Below are positions 26,051 through 35,802 of a stretch of 64,000 nucleotides of DNA, piece after piece. Each line of letters opens with the position of its first letter. Within the stretch, counting starts at the first letter, position 1. A program made the translations under genes and the position numbers. The stretch is taken from positions 16,793 to 80,792 of the forward strand of contig NZ_NMQW01000050.1 in NCBI RefSeq assembly GCF_002234615.1, written 5' to 3'. This DNA comes from Paenibacillus rigui. Its GTDB lineage: Bacteria > Bacillota > Bacilli > Paenibacillales > NBRC-103111. A model generated the notes under the pieces. That model saw only the letters and a program-made list of their open reading frames with translations. It had not been told where the DNA came from and did not search any database.

Positions 26051-26238
26051 CTTCCATGCCTCCGAATACTCAGCTTTTTATGTTTTTTGGGTAATCAAAT
26101 GCAAATGGCTTCCTTACATTTACATTTTTACCCTCTCTTATTCATTCATCGACAAATAACGAGTAAATATTTAGGAATTTGTCGAATTGTAACATTTCGG
26201 AAGACCTATATTGAGGACCTAATCTTCCTACTCTACGC

Positions 26239-26272
26239 AAAAAAGAGCCCTGGAATGGTTTCCAGAAGCTCC
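26239..26272 (-). terminator. Intrinsic terminator of fabV
   Basis: Reverse strand: GAGC-CTGGAA-CCA-TTCCAG-GCTC followed by T6, located 20 bases after the fabV stop. Confidence 0.8.
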
Positions 26273-26292
26273 TCGGGTTTCAGTTATATGAA

Positions 26293-27486
26293 CTACAATA
26301 CATTCGGAATGTCTACGTTAGGATCGACATCCGCTTCATAATCTACGCCATCCGTCTCAAAACCGAACAGCTGGAAAAATTCCCGGCGATAGCCTTCAAG
26401 ATCCGTCAGCTGATAAATGTTATCGGTTGTCAGCTCGTTCCAAATGTGAGCTACTTCCGTCTGTACATCGTCCCGAAGCTCCCAATCGTCGATGCGAATG
26501 CGGCCTTCAGCGTCCACAGGGGTCCCCTGCTCCGCATAGAGACGCTCTGCAAATAAACGGTACGTTTGCTCGATGCATCCTTCGTGAATGCCCTTCTCTT
26601 TCATCACCTTATACAAGGCAGAAATGTACAACGGCACGACCGGGATCGCCGAGCTGGATTGCGTTACCAAAGCCTTGCTGACTGTAACATATGCCCGTCC
26701 GCCGGTTGCGCCAAGCTGTTCATTGAGCTGTCTTGCCGTAGCTTCCAGATGATCCTTGGCCCGACCGATCGAGCCCTCGCGGTAAATAGCCTGCGTAATT
26801 TGCGAGCCGATATACGAATAAGATATCGTAGTCGCATCGTCGGCAAGCACTCCACCCGCTCTCAACGCATCGATCCACAGCTGCCAGTCGTCTCCGCCCA
26901 TGACTTCTACGGTCTCGCGGATTTCATCCTCCGTTGCCGGTTCGATTGTGATCGGACTAACGACACCGTCATGAAAATTGACCGTCTTGTTCGTGTAGGG
27001 CTTACCGATCGGCTTCAGCACGGAATTCGCCGTTTCCCCTGTGCGCGGATTCGTCCGGCGGGCAGAGGCTACGCTATAAATGACCAGATCGACCTGACCC
27101 AGCTCCTTGCGGATCAGTTCAATCGTTTTCTGCTTCGTCTCATCGGAGAACGCATCGCCGGTTACACTGTAAGATTGAAGCCCCGCAGCCTGCGCAGCTT
27201 TCTCAAATGCAGCGGAATTGTACCATCCGGCCGAGGCCGGCCGCCCTCCGGCACGCTCTCCCTGGCGGTACACGCCGACGGTGCTGGAGCCCGCGCCAAA
27301 AGCGGCAACGATCCGCGAAGCCAGGCCATATCCAGCCGAAGCTCCGATAACCAGCGTTTTGCGCGGTCCTTTGGCAATGGGCGCATGTTCTTTGACATAA
27401 TTGATTTGCTGCTGAACCTGCTGCGCACAGCCTTGCGGATGTGCCGTTGTGCAAATAAAGCCGCGTGTTCTTGGTTTGATAATCAT
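26293..27486 (-). CDS. fabV: Trans-2-enoyl-CoA/ACP reductase, NADH-dependent, FabV type
   Basis: A 397-residue enzyme of the FabV/TER group that reduces trans-2-enoyl thioesters, in fatty-acid elongation (FabV) or butyrate-type fermentation (TER). The N-terminus M-I-I-K-P-R-x-R-G-F-I-C is the family hallmark. The nucleotide loop is G-A-S-A-G-Y-G-L-A-S-R. The catalytic pair is Y235-x8-K244, exactly the FabV spacing. FabV enzymes are known to be little affected by triclosan. The start at 27486 follows GAAGGGA by ten bases; an upstream ATG in the same frame adds 15 untypical residues. The gene is alone with its own terminator. Which of the two roles applies cannot be told from sequence. Confidence 0.95.
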   Translation of the reverse strand: MIIKPRTRGFICTTAHPQGCAQQVQQQINYVKEHAPIAKGPRKTLVIGASAGYGLASRIVAAFGAGSSTVGVYRQGERAGGRPASAGWYNSAAFEKAAQAAGLQSYSVTGDAFSDETKQKTIELIRKELGQVDLVIYSVASARRTNPRTGETANSVLKPIGKPYTNKTVNFHDGVVSPITIEPATEDEIRETVEVMGGDDWQLWIDALRAGGVLADDATTISYSYIGSQITQAIYREGSIGRAKDHLEATARQLNEQLGATGGRAYVTVSKALVTQSSSAIPVVPLYISALYKVMKEKGIHEGCIEQTYRLFAERLYAEQGTPVDAEGRIRIDDWELRDDVQTEVAHIWNELTTDNIYQLTDLEGYRREFFQLFGFETDGVDYEADVDPNVDIPNVL

Positions 27487-27676
27487 GTGCGTTAATTCCC
27501 TTCTAAGCTCGTTATATGTAATCCATCGCATCCTCTGCTAGGATTGCAGGTCTACTGACTATAATACCGATTTTTTACGAAAACGTAAAACAATCCGCTG
27601 CATAAAGTCCCGAAAACAGCACAAAACCAAGCTAGCGCCTCCATGAAGCTTTCACAAATCAATCCCTTGCCCGCAT

Positions 27677-28049
27677 TCACGAGAAAGAGGCTTTACCAAA
27701 TACCATAATTAGTGTATCTTTGTCGATATATTCTATGGGTCTAAAGACCCCCATTCCTTCAAAAAAACACGTGCTTTCACCCGCATCCCCCTGTTCCAAA
27801 TCGTACATCAGCAGCAAGGTAAACCTGGTCCAAACACAGCGGAACCGGTTATCGTCACAGAACGTTCCATCCTGCAGCTTCATATGTGATATAAATCACA
27901 TCACCAGAAATTCCGGATTCATACAATGAAATGACATCACTTAACCAGGCAGTTTGAACTACTTCATGATGCAAATTGTATGTAGCGCAATCTATGCCTG
28001 CCCCGTGAAGGCTTCTCCAGATCAAGGCGAGGTTCTTTTTATGTATCAT
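27677..28049 (-). pseudogene. Possible frameshifted small gene
   Basis: Two short reverse-strand frames join head to tail: 28049-27855 (64 codons) and 27883-27677 (68 codons), overlapping by 29 bases. Together they would make one protein of about 120 residues if a single base change restored the frame near 27870. The composition is protein-like (L-M-Y-D-L-E-Q-G-D-A-G-E; R-P-I-E-Y-I-D-K-D-T-L-I). I recognise no family, and there is no good ribosome binding site. It may be a decayed gene or chance; the surrounding gap (27487-28083) has no other candidate. Confidence 0.35.
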
Positions 28050-28083
28050 TCAAAAGCAAGATTACTAGTTGGAGGAAGACACC

Positions 28084-30192
28084 ATGATGAAACGTTTATT
28101 TGTTCCGGGAATTGCTGTGCTGAATCGTTTTAATTATGCGGTTAAATTTGTGCTGATCGGCGGCCTGCTGGGACTCATCTTAACTGCCGCGACCTTCTGG
28201 ATTGTTAGCCAGCTGAATCAGCAAATCGAGGACGATCAGAAAAGAGTGGAAGCCATTGCCGCCAATCAGAGCGTGACCGGATTGATTAATCTGGTACAGC
28301 AGCACCGCGGTACGGGCACGATTTACCTAAATGGAGACAAGTCCGTACAGGACAAGCTGAAGCAATTAGAAAATCAAATCGGCCAAGTGATCCTCGAGGT
28401 GGACGAGATCGATAAGAAGTCGGGCAGCACCTACATCATGAGCGAACGATGGAGCCAGTGGAAGAAGGATTGGAGCGGCCTGCTATCCAAATATGCAAAC
28501 GGAACGAGCTCAGAGTCCTTTGACTCTCATTCGAAGCTCATCGAAAGCCTGCTCACGATGCTCAATGAAATTGGCAGCCAATCGGGATCCTATTTAAGCG
28601 ATGATTTGATGGTAGACTATATGAGCAACAACGTGTACTCTACGGCTCCCTATCTCATTGAAAAAATGGGCCAGTCCCGCGGCATGGGCTCCGGCGCCGT
28701 AGCGGCCAAGAAAATCACCCCGGAGCAGCAGAGGTCGCTCACATCTCTAAAGGCGCAGATCGAGGTATATTTCGAACGAATGAATCTTGAACTGAGCAAC
28801 GCTCTCACCAAGGACCCCGCGGCTTCCGCAGCTGCGAAGCCTTTCTTCGATCAGGCCCTGGGAAGCACCGATACCTTCTTTAGCATGCTGGATAAGGATG
28901 TTCTGGGTGCACCCGTCATTACGATAGAATCCCAGGCTTATTTTAATACAGCGACCGATGCGATTGACCGCACATACCAGTTACATAAAAAAGAGCTGGA
29001 GCTGCTTTCGAGTAAGCTGCAGGCTCATATTCGGGAAATGAAGGACACCAGGACTATATTTCTGGCCATCATCGCCATTCTGCTGCTGGCTGCGCTCTAC
29101 GGCTTCGTAGCGTTTTATTTCGCCGTGTCCGATGCGGTGAACCGTCTGAAGACAGCTGCGCAGGCTGTTGCCGACGGAAACCTGAACGTCCGTGCCGACC
29201 TTCGCACGCGAGATGAAATGCACGAGGTATCCGTAGCTTTTGATGCGATGGCAGCGAACCTGCAAAACGTGATCTCGCATATACGCACGAGCTCGGAGGA
29301 AGTGGCGCAGCTATCCGGCGAGCTGGCTGCCGGAGCGAACCAGCAGGCCGACGCTTCCCAGCAAACCGCCGCCCTCATACAGGAGGTTGCCGCCGGAGCC
29401 GAGGAACAGATGGCCAGCATAGACGAAAGCCGCAAAGCGATGGCAGAAATGGCTGCCGGTGTGCAGCGGATTGCGGAAACGTCGTCACTGGTAGCCGAGA
29501 CGTCGCAGGACACCAGCCATCTGGCCCAGCGCGGGCTTGCCTTGGTGAAGCAAACGATCGACCAAATCAACAGCGCCTCTAACGCTTCCCGTGAGACGGA
29601 TGAGGCCATTCACGTCCTGATCGGGCATTCCGAGCAGATTAGCAGCGTCGTCGACCTTATTGCCAGCATCTCTTCACAAACCAATCTGCTGGCGCTTAAC
29701 GCTTCCATTGAAGCAGCCCGGGCAGGCGAACAAGGCAAAGGCTTCGCGGTTGTTGCCGGGGAGGTGCGCAAGCTGGCTGAGCAAACGCAGCAATCCGTTC
29801 AACAAATTGCGGAGCTCGTTCATGCGATTCAAAGCCATTCAGCAACCGCCAACGACGTCACGAGCAAAGGAATGGTCGAAGTGGCACGCGGTGTTGAGTC
29901 CGTACGACAGACGGTTGAATTGTTCGAGGCGATTCTTGAGGGAACGAAGGATGTTTCCGGACAAGTAGAAGAAGCCGCGACCGTGTCGGAGCAAATGTCC
30001 GCAGGAACGGAGGAAATTTTGGCCTTTACTGAGGAGCTCGCACGTATTTCCTCCCACGCGGCGGATCAGGCTCAAGGCGTCGCAGCCGCCACGGAGGAAC
30101 AGCTGGCCCAGACGGAAACCTTCTCCGAGATGGCCCACCGACTGGGGACCATGTCTGGGGAATTGCAGCGCATGATCCAGCATTTTAAATAA
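28084..30192 (+). CDS. Methyl-accepting chemotaxis protein with NIT-like sensor
   Basis: A 702-residue chemoreceptor. Membrane helices lie at about 20-42 and 320-345, with a large all-helical external domain between. The stretch L-V-Q-Q-H-R-G-T-G near the first helix resembles the R-x-x-G signature of nitrate/nitrite-sensing (NIT) or PilJ-like domains, so nitrate or nitrite is one possible ligand (weak inference). HAMP follows ([10 protein letters not shown]). The signalling tip is [19 protein letters not shown] 28084 follows GGAGGA by seven bases; an in-frame TTG at 28069 overlaps that site. Confidence 0.93.
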   Translation: MMKRLFVPGIAVLNRFNYAVKFVLIGGLLGLILTAATFWIVSQLNQQIEDDQKRVEAIAANQSVTGLINLVQQHRGTGTIYLNGDKSVQDKLKQLENQIGQVILEVDEIDKKSGSTYIMSERWSQWKKDWSGLLSKYANGTSSESFDSHSKLIESLLTMLNEIGSQSGSYLSDDLMVDYMSNNVYSTAPYLIEKMGQSRGMGSGAVAAKKITPEQQRSLTSLKAQIEVYFERMNLELSNALTKDPAASAAAKPFFDQALGSTDTFFSMLDKDVLGAPVITIESQAYFNTATDAIDRTYQLHKKELELLSSKLQAHIREMKDTRTIFLAIIAILLLAALYGFVAFYFAVSDAVNRLKTAAQAVADGNLNVRADLRTRDEMHEVSVAFDAMAANLQNVISHIRTSSEEVAQLSGELAAGANQQADASQQTAALIQEVAAGAEEQMASIDESRKAMAEMAAGVQRIAETSSLVAETSQDTSHLAQRGLALVKQTIDQINSASNASRETDEAIHVLIGHSEQISSVVDLIASISSQTNLLALNASIEAARAGEQGKGFAVVAGEVRKLAEQTQQSVQQIAELVHAIQSHSATANDVTSKGMVEVARGVESVRQTVELFEAILEGTKDVSGQVEEAATVSEQMSAGTEEILAFTEELARISSHAADQAQGVAAATEEQLAQTETFSEMAHRLGTMSGELQRMIQHFK

Positions 30193-30238
30193 GGAATCGT
30201 ACAGAATCGGATGCTACATGCAGATATGTGAGAAAGTA

Positions 30239-30285
30239 AACCAGTCTGCCTCCTTTACCTTGGGGCAGGCCGGTTAGGCTTTTGT
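30239..30285 (+). terminator. Intrinsic terminator of the chemoreceptor gene
   Basis: AACCAGTCTGCCTC pairs with GGGGCAGGCCGGTT, with G-U pairs and one mismatch, followed by a T-rich CTTTTGTTG. Confidence 0.6.
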
Positions 30286-30624
30286 TGTGACTAGATGCAG
30301 CCTTTCTGCAGCAGCAGCTCCCCCTGTCGCGTTCCACAGCTCCTTCTGTGCAACGGCATCATTCGCGGGAAATACCGGAGTGATCGGTTGACCCGTACCT
30401 ACGTCAAAATACCCGCCAGTCACCCCCTGATATTGCGGTCCAACCGCCAGCCGGTTTATAATCTCCGCTCCTTGATGCGGATCTCCGATACGCAGCCAAA
30501 GGGCCCAATAGTTGACAGCCATCATCTCTGAGAACCCTTCGGAGATCATTCGCTGCCGGAATACATGTATCCCTGCGTTATTTAAGCTAAACACCTGCGG
30601 CTGATAACCAAGCCGGCTAATCGC
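30274..30624 (-). pseudogene. Short-chain dehydrogenase remnant with internal deletion
   Basis: The frame begins after a stop at 30627 and reads into L-N-N-A-G, the conserved N-N-A-G of short-chain dehydrogenases. Next comes F-S-E-M-M-A-V-N-Y-W, matching the x-x-x-V-N-Y segment about 25 residues later in the family. It then jumps directly to a C-terminal region: G-D-P-H-Q-G-A-E, then G-G-Y-F-D-V-G, then the K-E-L-W-N-A-T tail. The Rossmann N-terminus and the central part with catalytic Ser and Y-x-x-x-K are missing. This is therefore a decayed gene with an N-terminal loss and an in-frame internal deletion of roughly 100 residues. It is wedged between two chemoreceptor genes. Confidence 0.75.
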
Positions 30625-30631
30625 CTAAATT

Positions 30632-30680
30632 AAAAAAAGGACTGCAACAGCCCGCCTCTTGGCAAACTAGTTGCGGTCCT
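30632..30680 (-). terminator. Intrinsic terminator of the dCache-type chemoreceptor
   Basis: AGGACTGCAAC pairs with GTTGCGGTCCT (one wobble). Read on the reverse strand it is followed by seven T. It is 38 bases after the chemoreceptor stop at 30718. Confidence 0.8.
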
Positions 30681-30717
30681 TCATTTTCTAGGCGTGCAGG
30701 AGCAGCAAGTCAGCAGA

Positions 30718-32847
30718 TCAGATTTTAAATCGATGGGCTAAGCTTTGCAGATCAGCTGCCATCTCTGAAAGGGAAGCAGCGGAGGAGGAAATTTCCATCA
30801 TTGATGCCGTTTGCTCCTCTGCGGAAGCAGCTACGTTCTGCGTATGCGATACGGATGTATGAGATATCTCAGAGATAGACAGTGTACTGGAAAGCAAATG
30901 ACCGATCTTGGTGTTGATTTGTTCAATAGAGCTTGAAATATCCTTCATTTGACCCGCCACCTGATCGACAGAGCCGTAAATGCCAGTAAAAGTGTTCCCC
31001 GCTTCTGCAACTAAAGCCGCTCCCTCTTTAATTGCGGCTTGCGATTCATTAAGGGAGTGGATGGATTGGAACGATTCATTTTGTATGTCCGAGATCAGCT
31101 GCTGGATCTGATCGGCCGAATTTCTGGTTTGCTCAGCCAGCATACGGATTTCATTGGCAATGACCGAGAAGCCTTTTCCATATTCGCCCGCTCTGGCTGC
31201 CTCGATGGAGGCATTCAATGAAAGAATATTCGTTTGATTCGATATATTCGTAATCAATGCGACGATATGTCCGATTTCCTTCGACTTTGCTTCAAGAGCA
31301 AGCAGCACTTGCTCCAAAATATCCGTTTTCCCCCGAATAAGATGCATTTGGTTGACCGTGCTGGAAATGACCTCCTTTCCCGTCTGGGACAGATAGGATG
31401 CCGCTTGAGTCGTACGATTTACTTCCTGAACGAATCCGGTTATGCGATCGGAGTCAGTTGCAATCTTATGTAATGCGTCCTGGGAATCCTGCACGCTGGT
31501 AAACTGGCTCTCTGCGCCTTCGGCAACCTCACTAATCGAAGCGCTGATAAAGCTGGAGGCTTTACCGGATTCCTCGGCGCTTGCCGTCAGCTCCTCAGAT
31601 AAAGCGGCGACCTGATTGGAAGAATGGCTGATCTCCGTAATAATTCCGTGCAGGTTCTCCTTCATCAGAATGATATGTCGGGATAATTCGCCTATCTCAT
31701 CCTTGGACTGCAGCTGCAGTTGTCTGGTCAAGTCCCCCGCTGCAATATCGCTGACAAAGCCTACCATGTCCCGGATGGGCGAGGCAATTCTGTGGGAGAT
31801 CCAGTAAGCGGCCATCAAGCTAAGTAGAAACAGAAGGAGAAATACCAGGATGGCTGTCCCTTGCAATGAAGCCGATTGCTTCAGCATTTCCTGCTGTGAG
31901 GCGACAAATCCAGGAATCCGATTCATGAGTACCCCCTGGATCGCACCATCATGACTGAGCAAAGGCAGCAGGTACGAAGCGTAGGATTGTCCCCCAAGCT
32001 GTACGACCTGGATCAGTGGCTTTTTTGACGATTTGACTTGGTTGAGGAGAGGGACAAGAGCGGCGTAATCCGCATTGTGAGCCGCAAGCTTGGATACGTT
32101 CCGGGCTTGATCCTTCAGCTTCTCATGGGAATCGGCGAACATTTGTTGACCGATTGCATCTTTTTGAACGTCTGTCATAACGTAATAGTCCGTTTGGTCG
32201 CTGACGAGAAAGAGAGTAGAGCCGGCTTGAGTAGACTCTGCAATTTTGCTAAACATCGCCTGGTATGCCTGCTGGCCTACAACGATCGCGCCGATGACTT
32301 TGCCGTCGGTATCTTTAATAGGGGCGCTAATTTGCAGCTTGCCGTCTTCTTCATTTACTTCCCAGGAAATGACGGTCTGCCCGCTATCCAGCGACGCATT
32401 GGTAGAAGCATATTGAAGCTGGCCGAAGCCGTCGAATGAGGGATTGGTGGGGCAGGCAAGGATTGGGGTTTTTCCATCGGACGTTCGTTCCTTTAGACTC
32501 GTGACCCAAATAAGGTCAATGCCGATCTTTTCTTTAGCTATTCTAGAACTGCTGTCGAGAGCGCTGTGCAGCAGCTCCTTATTATTTTCTTTGACAGCCC
32601 TCACCACCTGCTTGTCCTGGGCCATCTGATCCGCTAAAAAGGCAGCAGTTTGAGTAACGTCTGCCACATAACCATTGACCCCCTTCTCAACCATCGCTAC
32701 TTTGTCCTCCAACTGCTTTTGCAGCAGCTCACTGGAGTAATCCGTCGTTTTGTCGAGCATATTTTTAACAAAATACACATTGCTGCCAAGAATGACAATA
32801 ATCACAGCAGCTACAAACAGCATGATCTTCCATTTTATTGATGTCAT
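30718..32847 (-). CDS. Methyl-accepting chemotaxis protein with Cache-type sensor
   Basis: A 709-residue chemoreceptor. Membrane helices lie at about 8-28 and 325-350. The external region looks like a Cache double-sensor, with [21 protein letters not shown] and a second lobe with V-L-M-N-R. HAMP follows ([15 protein letters not shown]). The tip reads [16 protein letters not shown], with S where others have A. The start at 32847 (M-T-S-I-K-W-K) follows GGGGAG by five bases; the frame is open for 112 more codons upstream, but those residues look non-coding. A candidate promoter lies 210 bases upstream. Confidence 0.92.
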   Translation of the reverse strand: MTSIKWKIMLFVAAVIIVILGSNVYFVKNMLDKTTDYSSELLQKQLEDKVAMVEKGVNGYVADVTQTAAFLADQMAQDKQVVRAVKENNKELLHSALDSSSRIAKEKIGIDLIWVTSLKERTSDGKTPILACPTNPSFDGFGQLQYASTNASLDSGQTVISWEVNEEDGKLQISAPIKDTDGKVIGAIVVGQQAYQAMFSKIAESTQAGSTLFLVSDQTDYYVMTDVQKDAIGQQMFADSHEKLKDQARNVSKLAAHNADYAALVPLLNQVKSSKKPLIQVVQLGGQSYASYLLPLLSHDGAIQGVLMNRIPGFVASQQEMLKQSASLQGTAILVFLLLFLLSLMAAYWISHRIASPIRDMVGFVSDIAAGDLTRQLQLQSKDEIGELSRHIILMKENLHGIITEISHSSNQVAALSEELTASAEESGKASSFISASISEVAEGAESQFTSVQDSQDALHKIATDSDRITGFVQEVNRTTQAASYLSQTGKEVISSTVNQMHLIRGKTDILEQVLLALEAKSKEIGHIVALITNISNQTNILSLNASIEAARAGEYGKGFSVIANEIRMLAEQTRNSADQIQQLISDIQNESFQSIHSLNESQAAIKEGAALVAEAGNTFTGIYGSVDQVAGQMKDISSSIEQINTKIGHLLSSTLSISEISHTSVSHTQNVAASAEEQTASMMEISSSAASLSEMAADLQSLAHRFKI

Positions 32848-33317
32848 AATAACTCCCCTACTGAATATGTCATTCAATTTGATAGGTTTGAAACGCTGTG
32901 TGCCGATTCCTGTTGTATGAGGTGCACTTTGCTGTGTGGCTAAATAAAGAGAAAGAGCAGGTTGCCCGTACCGGGCTGAAAGAATAAAATCCACACATGT
33001 GTGTCGTTTTTTGTCGTTTACATACCTCCTTGGTGTAATTTTTGGCACTATATGGCACACGGTATATTGTATACCATTTATATATAATAGATCAATCATT
33101 GACAGATACGCATTTTTAATTCTACACGGTGGCGGATGTACCCGAGGGCCAAATTTCCGGAGCTGTCGAATCCGGTCGAACAACCGATTCGGACAAATTT
33201 GTTAATACAAGAGATAGTATGATCATGAGGACTATATTGTCGCGCAGTTTATTGGACCTATTTGTCCTCGGTACGTCCTTGTTAACTTTGTGTTGACTTG
33301 GAGTCACTTGAAAGCAA
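32848..33317. other. Non-coding gap with palindromes
   Basis: About 470 bases without a credible gene. It holds a 12-bp palindrome CACACATGTGTG (32992-33003), a short hairpin GCCCG-TAC-CGGGC (about 32963-32975) and the promoter/dyad at 33061-33095. An AAGGAGGT stretch on the reverse strand near 33026 has no start codon at a proper distance. Confidence 0.5.
33061..33095 (-). promoter_or_regulatory. Candidate promoter with overlapping dyad upstream of a chemoreceptor gene
   Basis: GGTATA-TTG-TATACC (33061-33075) is a perfect 6+6 inverted repeat. On the reverse strand TTGATC (33095-33090), a 16-base spacer and TATACA (33073-33068) resemble a sigma-A promoter whose -10 box lies within the dyad. 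This would suit repressor binding. The leader to the chemoreceptor start would be about 210 bases. Confidence 0.35.
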
Positions 33318-33351
33318 CAAAAAAGCGTACAGACTCTAGTGGTCTGTACGC
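33318..33351 (-). terminator. Intrinsic terminator of the sulfurtransferase gene
   Basis: A 10-bp stem GCGTACAGAC / GTCTGTACGC with loop TCTAGTG, followed on the reverse strand by a T-rich TTTTTTGTT. Confidence 0.8.
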
Positions 33352-33382
33352 CAAACGCCCGTCGGACGCGGTCTTTCCGTTC

Positions 33383-34222
33383 TTATTCTTCCCCTGTCGC
33401 CACCGGATTGTCCTTGTAGCTGACCCAGTCGCTCCAGCTGCCTGCATAAAGCTTCACGTTCGAGAAGCCCGCTTCCTGCAGCGCCATGACGTTCGGGCAG
33501 GCGGTAACACCGGATCCGCAGTAAACGATAATCTCGTCGGCTGTCTGCAAATCAGCGAAACGGCGCTTTTGGTCGTCCCCGCTGCGCCAGTTCCCCCACT
33601 CGTTCAGGCTGTTTTTCCAGAAGTCGTTGCGTGCTCCCGGAATGTGCCCGGCCACGGGATCAATGGCTTCCTCCAGCCCCAAGTACCGGCGCGATTCCCG
33701 CGAATCGAGAATCACTGTTCCCGGTTGTCCCAAACGGTTTTTCACGTCCTCCATACTCACCAGCATAGACTCCTGAGGCTCCGGAACGAACACCGCTTCA
33801 TGTACGATAGGAGGTTCGTCCGTTACGGGATATCCCGCTTCCTTCCAATGGGCATAAGTTCCATCAAGCACATAAACCTGCTTGTGTCCCAGGAACTGAA
33901 GCAGCCACCAAAAACGCGAAGCCATCGCTCCCCCCTGATCGTCATAGGCAATGACCGTCGTATCGCTGCCGATTCCTGCACTGCCCAACTTGCGGGCCAA
34001 TGCATTCCAATCCGGCAGCGGGTGGCGTCCGCCGTGCTCGCTTTTAGGTGCGGACAAATCTTCTTCGAGATCAAAATAGACCGCACCTGGAATATGATCA
34101 GCGGCATATGCATCACGGCCTGAAGCCGGATTCCCCAAGGCAAACCTGCAGTCGGCTATAACAATATTTTCAGCGTTTCCGTGCTCAAACAGCCAGTTTT
34201 GGCTTACAACATGCTTTAGCAC
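33383..34222 (-). CDS. sseA: Thiosulfate/3-mercaptopyruvate sulfurtransferase (tandem rhodanese)
   Basis: A 279-residue protein of two rhodanese domains. The first (about 5-130) has A-D-C-R-F-A-L-G and V-L-D-G-T-Y-A-H-W. It carries Asp (A-Y-D-D-Q-G-G-A-M) at the former active position and so is structural. The second (about 150-275) carries the catalytic C235 in C-G-S-G-V-T-A-C. The C-G-S-G-V-T loop is the type seen in 3-mercaptopyruvate sulfurtransferases of the SseA group. It transfers sulfur to cyanide or thiols in the cytosol. A single gene with its own terminator. Confidence 0.92.
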   Translation of the reverse strand: MLKHVVSQNWLFEHGNAENIVIADCRFALGNPASGRDAYAADHIPGAVYFDLEEDLSAPKSEHGGRHPLPDWNALARKLGSAGIGSDTTVIAYDDQGGAMASRFWWLLQFLGHKQVYVLDGTYAHWKEAGYPVTDEPPIVHEAVFVPEPQESMLVSMEDVKNRLGQPGTVILDSRESRRYLGLEEAIDPVAGHIPGARNDFWKNSLNEWGNWRSGDDQKRRFADLQTADEIIVYCGSGVTACPNVMALQEAGFSNVKLYAGSWSDWVSYKDNPVATGEE

Positions 34223-34390
34223 CTAGGTTCACTTCCTTTGCTGTGAGTAGTGGTATTTCTATTAGTATACAACGGATGCCAGGCGGAGCAAAATGCGAAA
34301 AGCGTCATTTGCGAAAATGTTTTGTGGTTCGCCTGTATTCGACAACCGAACCCCTGCCCGGTACAATAAGGAAAAAAGGAGCGAAGCCTC

Positions 34391-34873
34391 ATGGACCTTG
34401 TACCGATATTTCAGCTGGTACCTTTAACCGAACACGACGGCAAAGCCTTATGCAGCTGGGTCTACCCGGCTCCGTACGATATTTATAACTGGCCGGCTTG
34501 GGAAGCCATGGCTGAAGCCCGGCAGGAGTTTACCGACCCCGCCATACGCGACGCCCAATACCGTGCGGTGCTGGATCAAGAGGGCACGTTATGGGGCTTT
34601 GCGCAGCTATTCCCCATCGTAGGCGTAACACGCCTTGGGCTCGGCATGAGGCCAGATCTGTGCGGACAGGGCTATGGCGTTTCTTTTGTTCGTGCCATTG
34701 TCGAGGCAGCCAAACAAAAAGCACCTGCCAACGAGATCGACTTGGAGGTGCTGACCTGGAATGAACGCGCCTATCGCGTGTATGAAAAGGCCGGCTTCGG
34801 CCTGACCGACACCTATGAACGGATGACGCCTCGCGGCATGGCTGAATTCCATTGTATGGTATGGAATCCTTAG
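34391..34873 (+). CDS. GNAT family N-acetyltransferase
   Basis: A 160-residue GNAT protein. The acetyl-CoA loop is R-P-D-L-C-G-Q-G-Y-G, strand 4 reads V-T-R-L-G-L-G-M, and the tail has L-T-W-N-E-R-A-Y-R-V-Y-E-K-A-G-F. These are typical of RimI-like enzymes. The N-terminal half (S-W-V-Y-P-A-P-Y-D-I-Y-N-W) is the substrate side; the substrate is unknown. AAAAGGAG precedes the ATG. Its stop codon overlaps the stop of the convergent pterin dehydratase gene. Confidence 0.85.
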   Translation: MDLVPIFQLVPLTEHDGKALCSWVYPAPYDIYNWPAWEAMAEARQEFTDPAIRDAQYRAVLDQEGTLWGFAQLFPIVGVTRLGLGMRPDLCGQGYGVSFVRAIVEAAKQKAPANEIDLEVLTWNERAYRVYEKAGFGLTDTYERMTPRGMAEFHCMVWNP

Positions 34874-35163
34874 CCTTCTGCGACTTCATCAAAGCGTCGC
34901 GCCGTCTCAAAATCCAGCTCCGTCAGCCCTTCAGCGCGCCAGGTGGTGAGACGCAGCTTAACCAGCGTATAGTCAATCACAATGAACGGATGATGATTGA
35001 ACGCCTCCGCCACGGAGGCCACCCTGTCCACGAAAGCAACCGCCTCGGGAAATGATGGAAACCGGTACGATCTAACCAGCCACTTCCCTTCCTCCCGGCC
35101 CCAGCCTGGAACCCGCTCCAGCCTTGAGGCTAGTTCATCCTCCGACAGCTTCACTCGACTCAT
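34870..35163 (-). CDS. 4a-hydroxytetrahydrobiopterin dehydratase (pterin-4a-carbinolamine dehydratase)
   Basis: A 97-residue protein with the PCD/DCoH signature A-E-A-F-N-H-H-P followed by V-K-L-R-L-T-T-W and G-L-T-E-L-D-F-E-T-A. The three His-type catalytic region is N-H-H-P plus the later T-T-W, where most members have T-H. The enzyme recycles oxidised pterin cofactor after aromatic hydroxylases. No phenylalanine hydroxylase is nearby, so the partner is unclear; orphan PCDs are common. It shares a four-base overlap at the stop with the GNAT gene and lies nine bases from the next small gene on the same strand. Confidence 0.85.
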   Translation of the reverse strand: MSRVKLSEDELASRLERVPGWGREEGKWLVRSYRFPSFPEAVAFVDRVASVAEAFNHHPFIVIDYTLVKLRLTTWRAEGLTELDFETARRFDEVAEG

Positions 35164-35172
35164 CCGACCGCC

Positions 35173-35466
35173 TCACACTAAGTAAATGACGCTGATCAGC
35201 TTGCCGTCATGATGAATAACAATGACATGCTTTTCTTTGTCGTGGCTAAGGGTACATCCGCCTACCTTCATCTTGGGTGAGGTACCGAGTCCATAAAACA
35301 AATCATCTGCCAAGGTTTTCATGCATTCCTGCTGTTCCTCGCGTTCCAGCTCATTCCATTCGTCGTTCGTCATCTCCAAAAAGGTGTAGCATTCATCAAT
35401 ACTGTGTAAAGCTTGGGTGAAATCGTCAATAATGTCATTATATTCTCGACCGAACTTAATTCCCAT
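35173..35466 (-). CDS. Small acidic protein, unknown function
   Basis: A 97-residue protein with an acidic helical N-terminal half (D-F-T-Q-A-L-H-S-I-D-E; N-E-L-E-R-E-E-Q-Q-E) and a beta-rich end (K-M-K-V-G-G-C-T-L; V-I-V-I-H-H-D-G-K-L-I). No signal or membrane helix. The start is ATG 35466, ten bases after GGAAGGA, with an in-frame TTG one codon before. It is nine bases ahead of the pterin dehydratase gene and likely co-transcribed. I do not recognise the family. Confidence 0.7.
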   Translation of the reverse strand: MGIKFGREYNDIIDDFTQALHSIDECYTFLEMTNDEWNELEREEQQECMKTLADDLFYGLGTSPKMKVGGCTLSHDKEKHVIVIHHDGKLISVIYLV

Positions 35467-35802
35467 CAACAGTCAGTCCTTCCGGATGGATATGGAATGG
35501 AAAATGCTTACTAAGCATTGTAACCTGAAAAAACCTATCCATGCAACCGGTCTCATATGGATATACCAAAGCATTCCGCTCCAAGTTTCCCGGGCGGGTC
35601 CGCTGTAACCTCCATCGGCATTCCCGGCGAAACTGGGCCGTAATAGCGCAAACCGGGCTGGAGTCCATACTTCGGCGGATCCGAAAGCAGCCGGAGGAAG
35701 CGAACGGAATCGATCAATTATGGCCGATCGATTCAAGCATTTAAACCCAAAATCTGTTACACTATAAGGATACACTTAGAGTTCGGAGGCGGAGCGTTTT
35801 CC
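35467..35802. other. Gap of 336 bases, promoter region of the SWIM-SNF2 operon
   Basis: No credible gene. A 7-bp inverted repeat AATGCTT-ACT-AAGCATT is at 35503-35519. Near 35750 there is a loose TTAAAC, 16 bases, TATAAG pair that could start the operon, but the match is poor. Confidence 0.4.

Noticed and set aside
32880..33060. Possible riboswitch leader of the Cache chemoreceptor
   Set aside because: Small hairpins such as GCCCG-TAC-CGGGC are present, but the order of conserved blocks for c-di-GMP classes is not.
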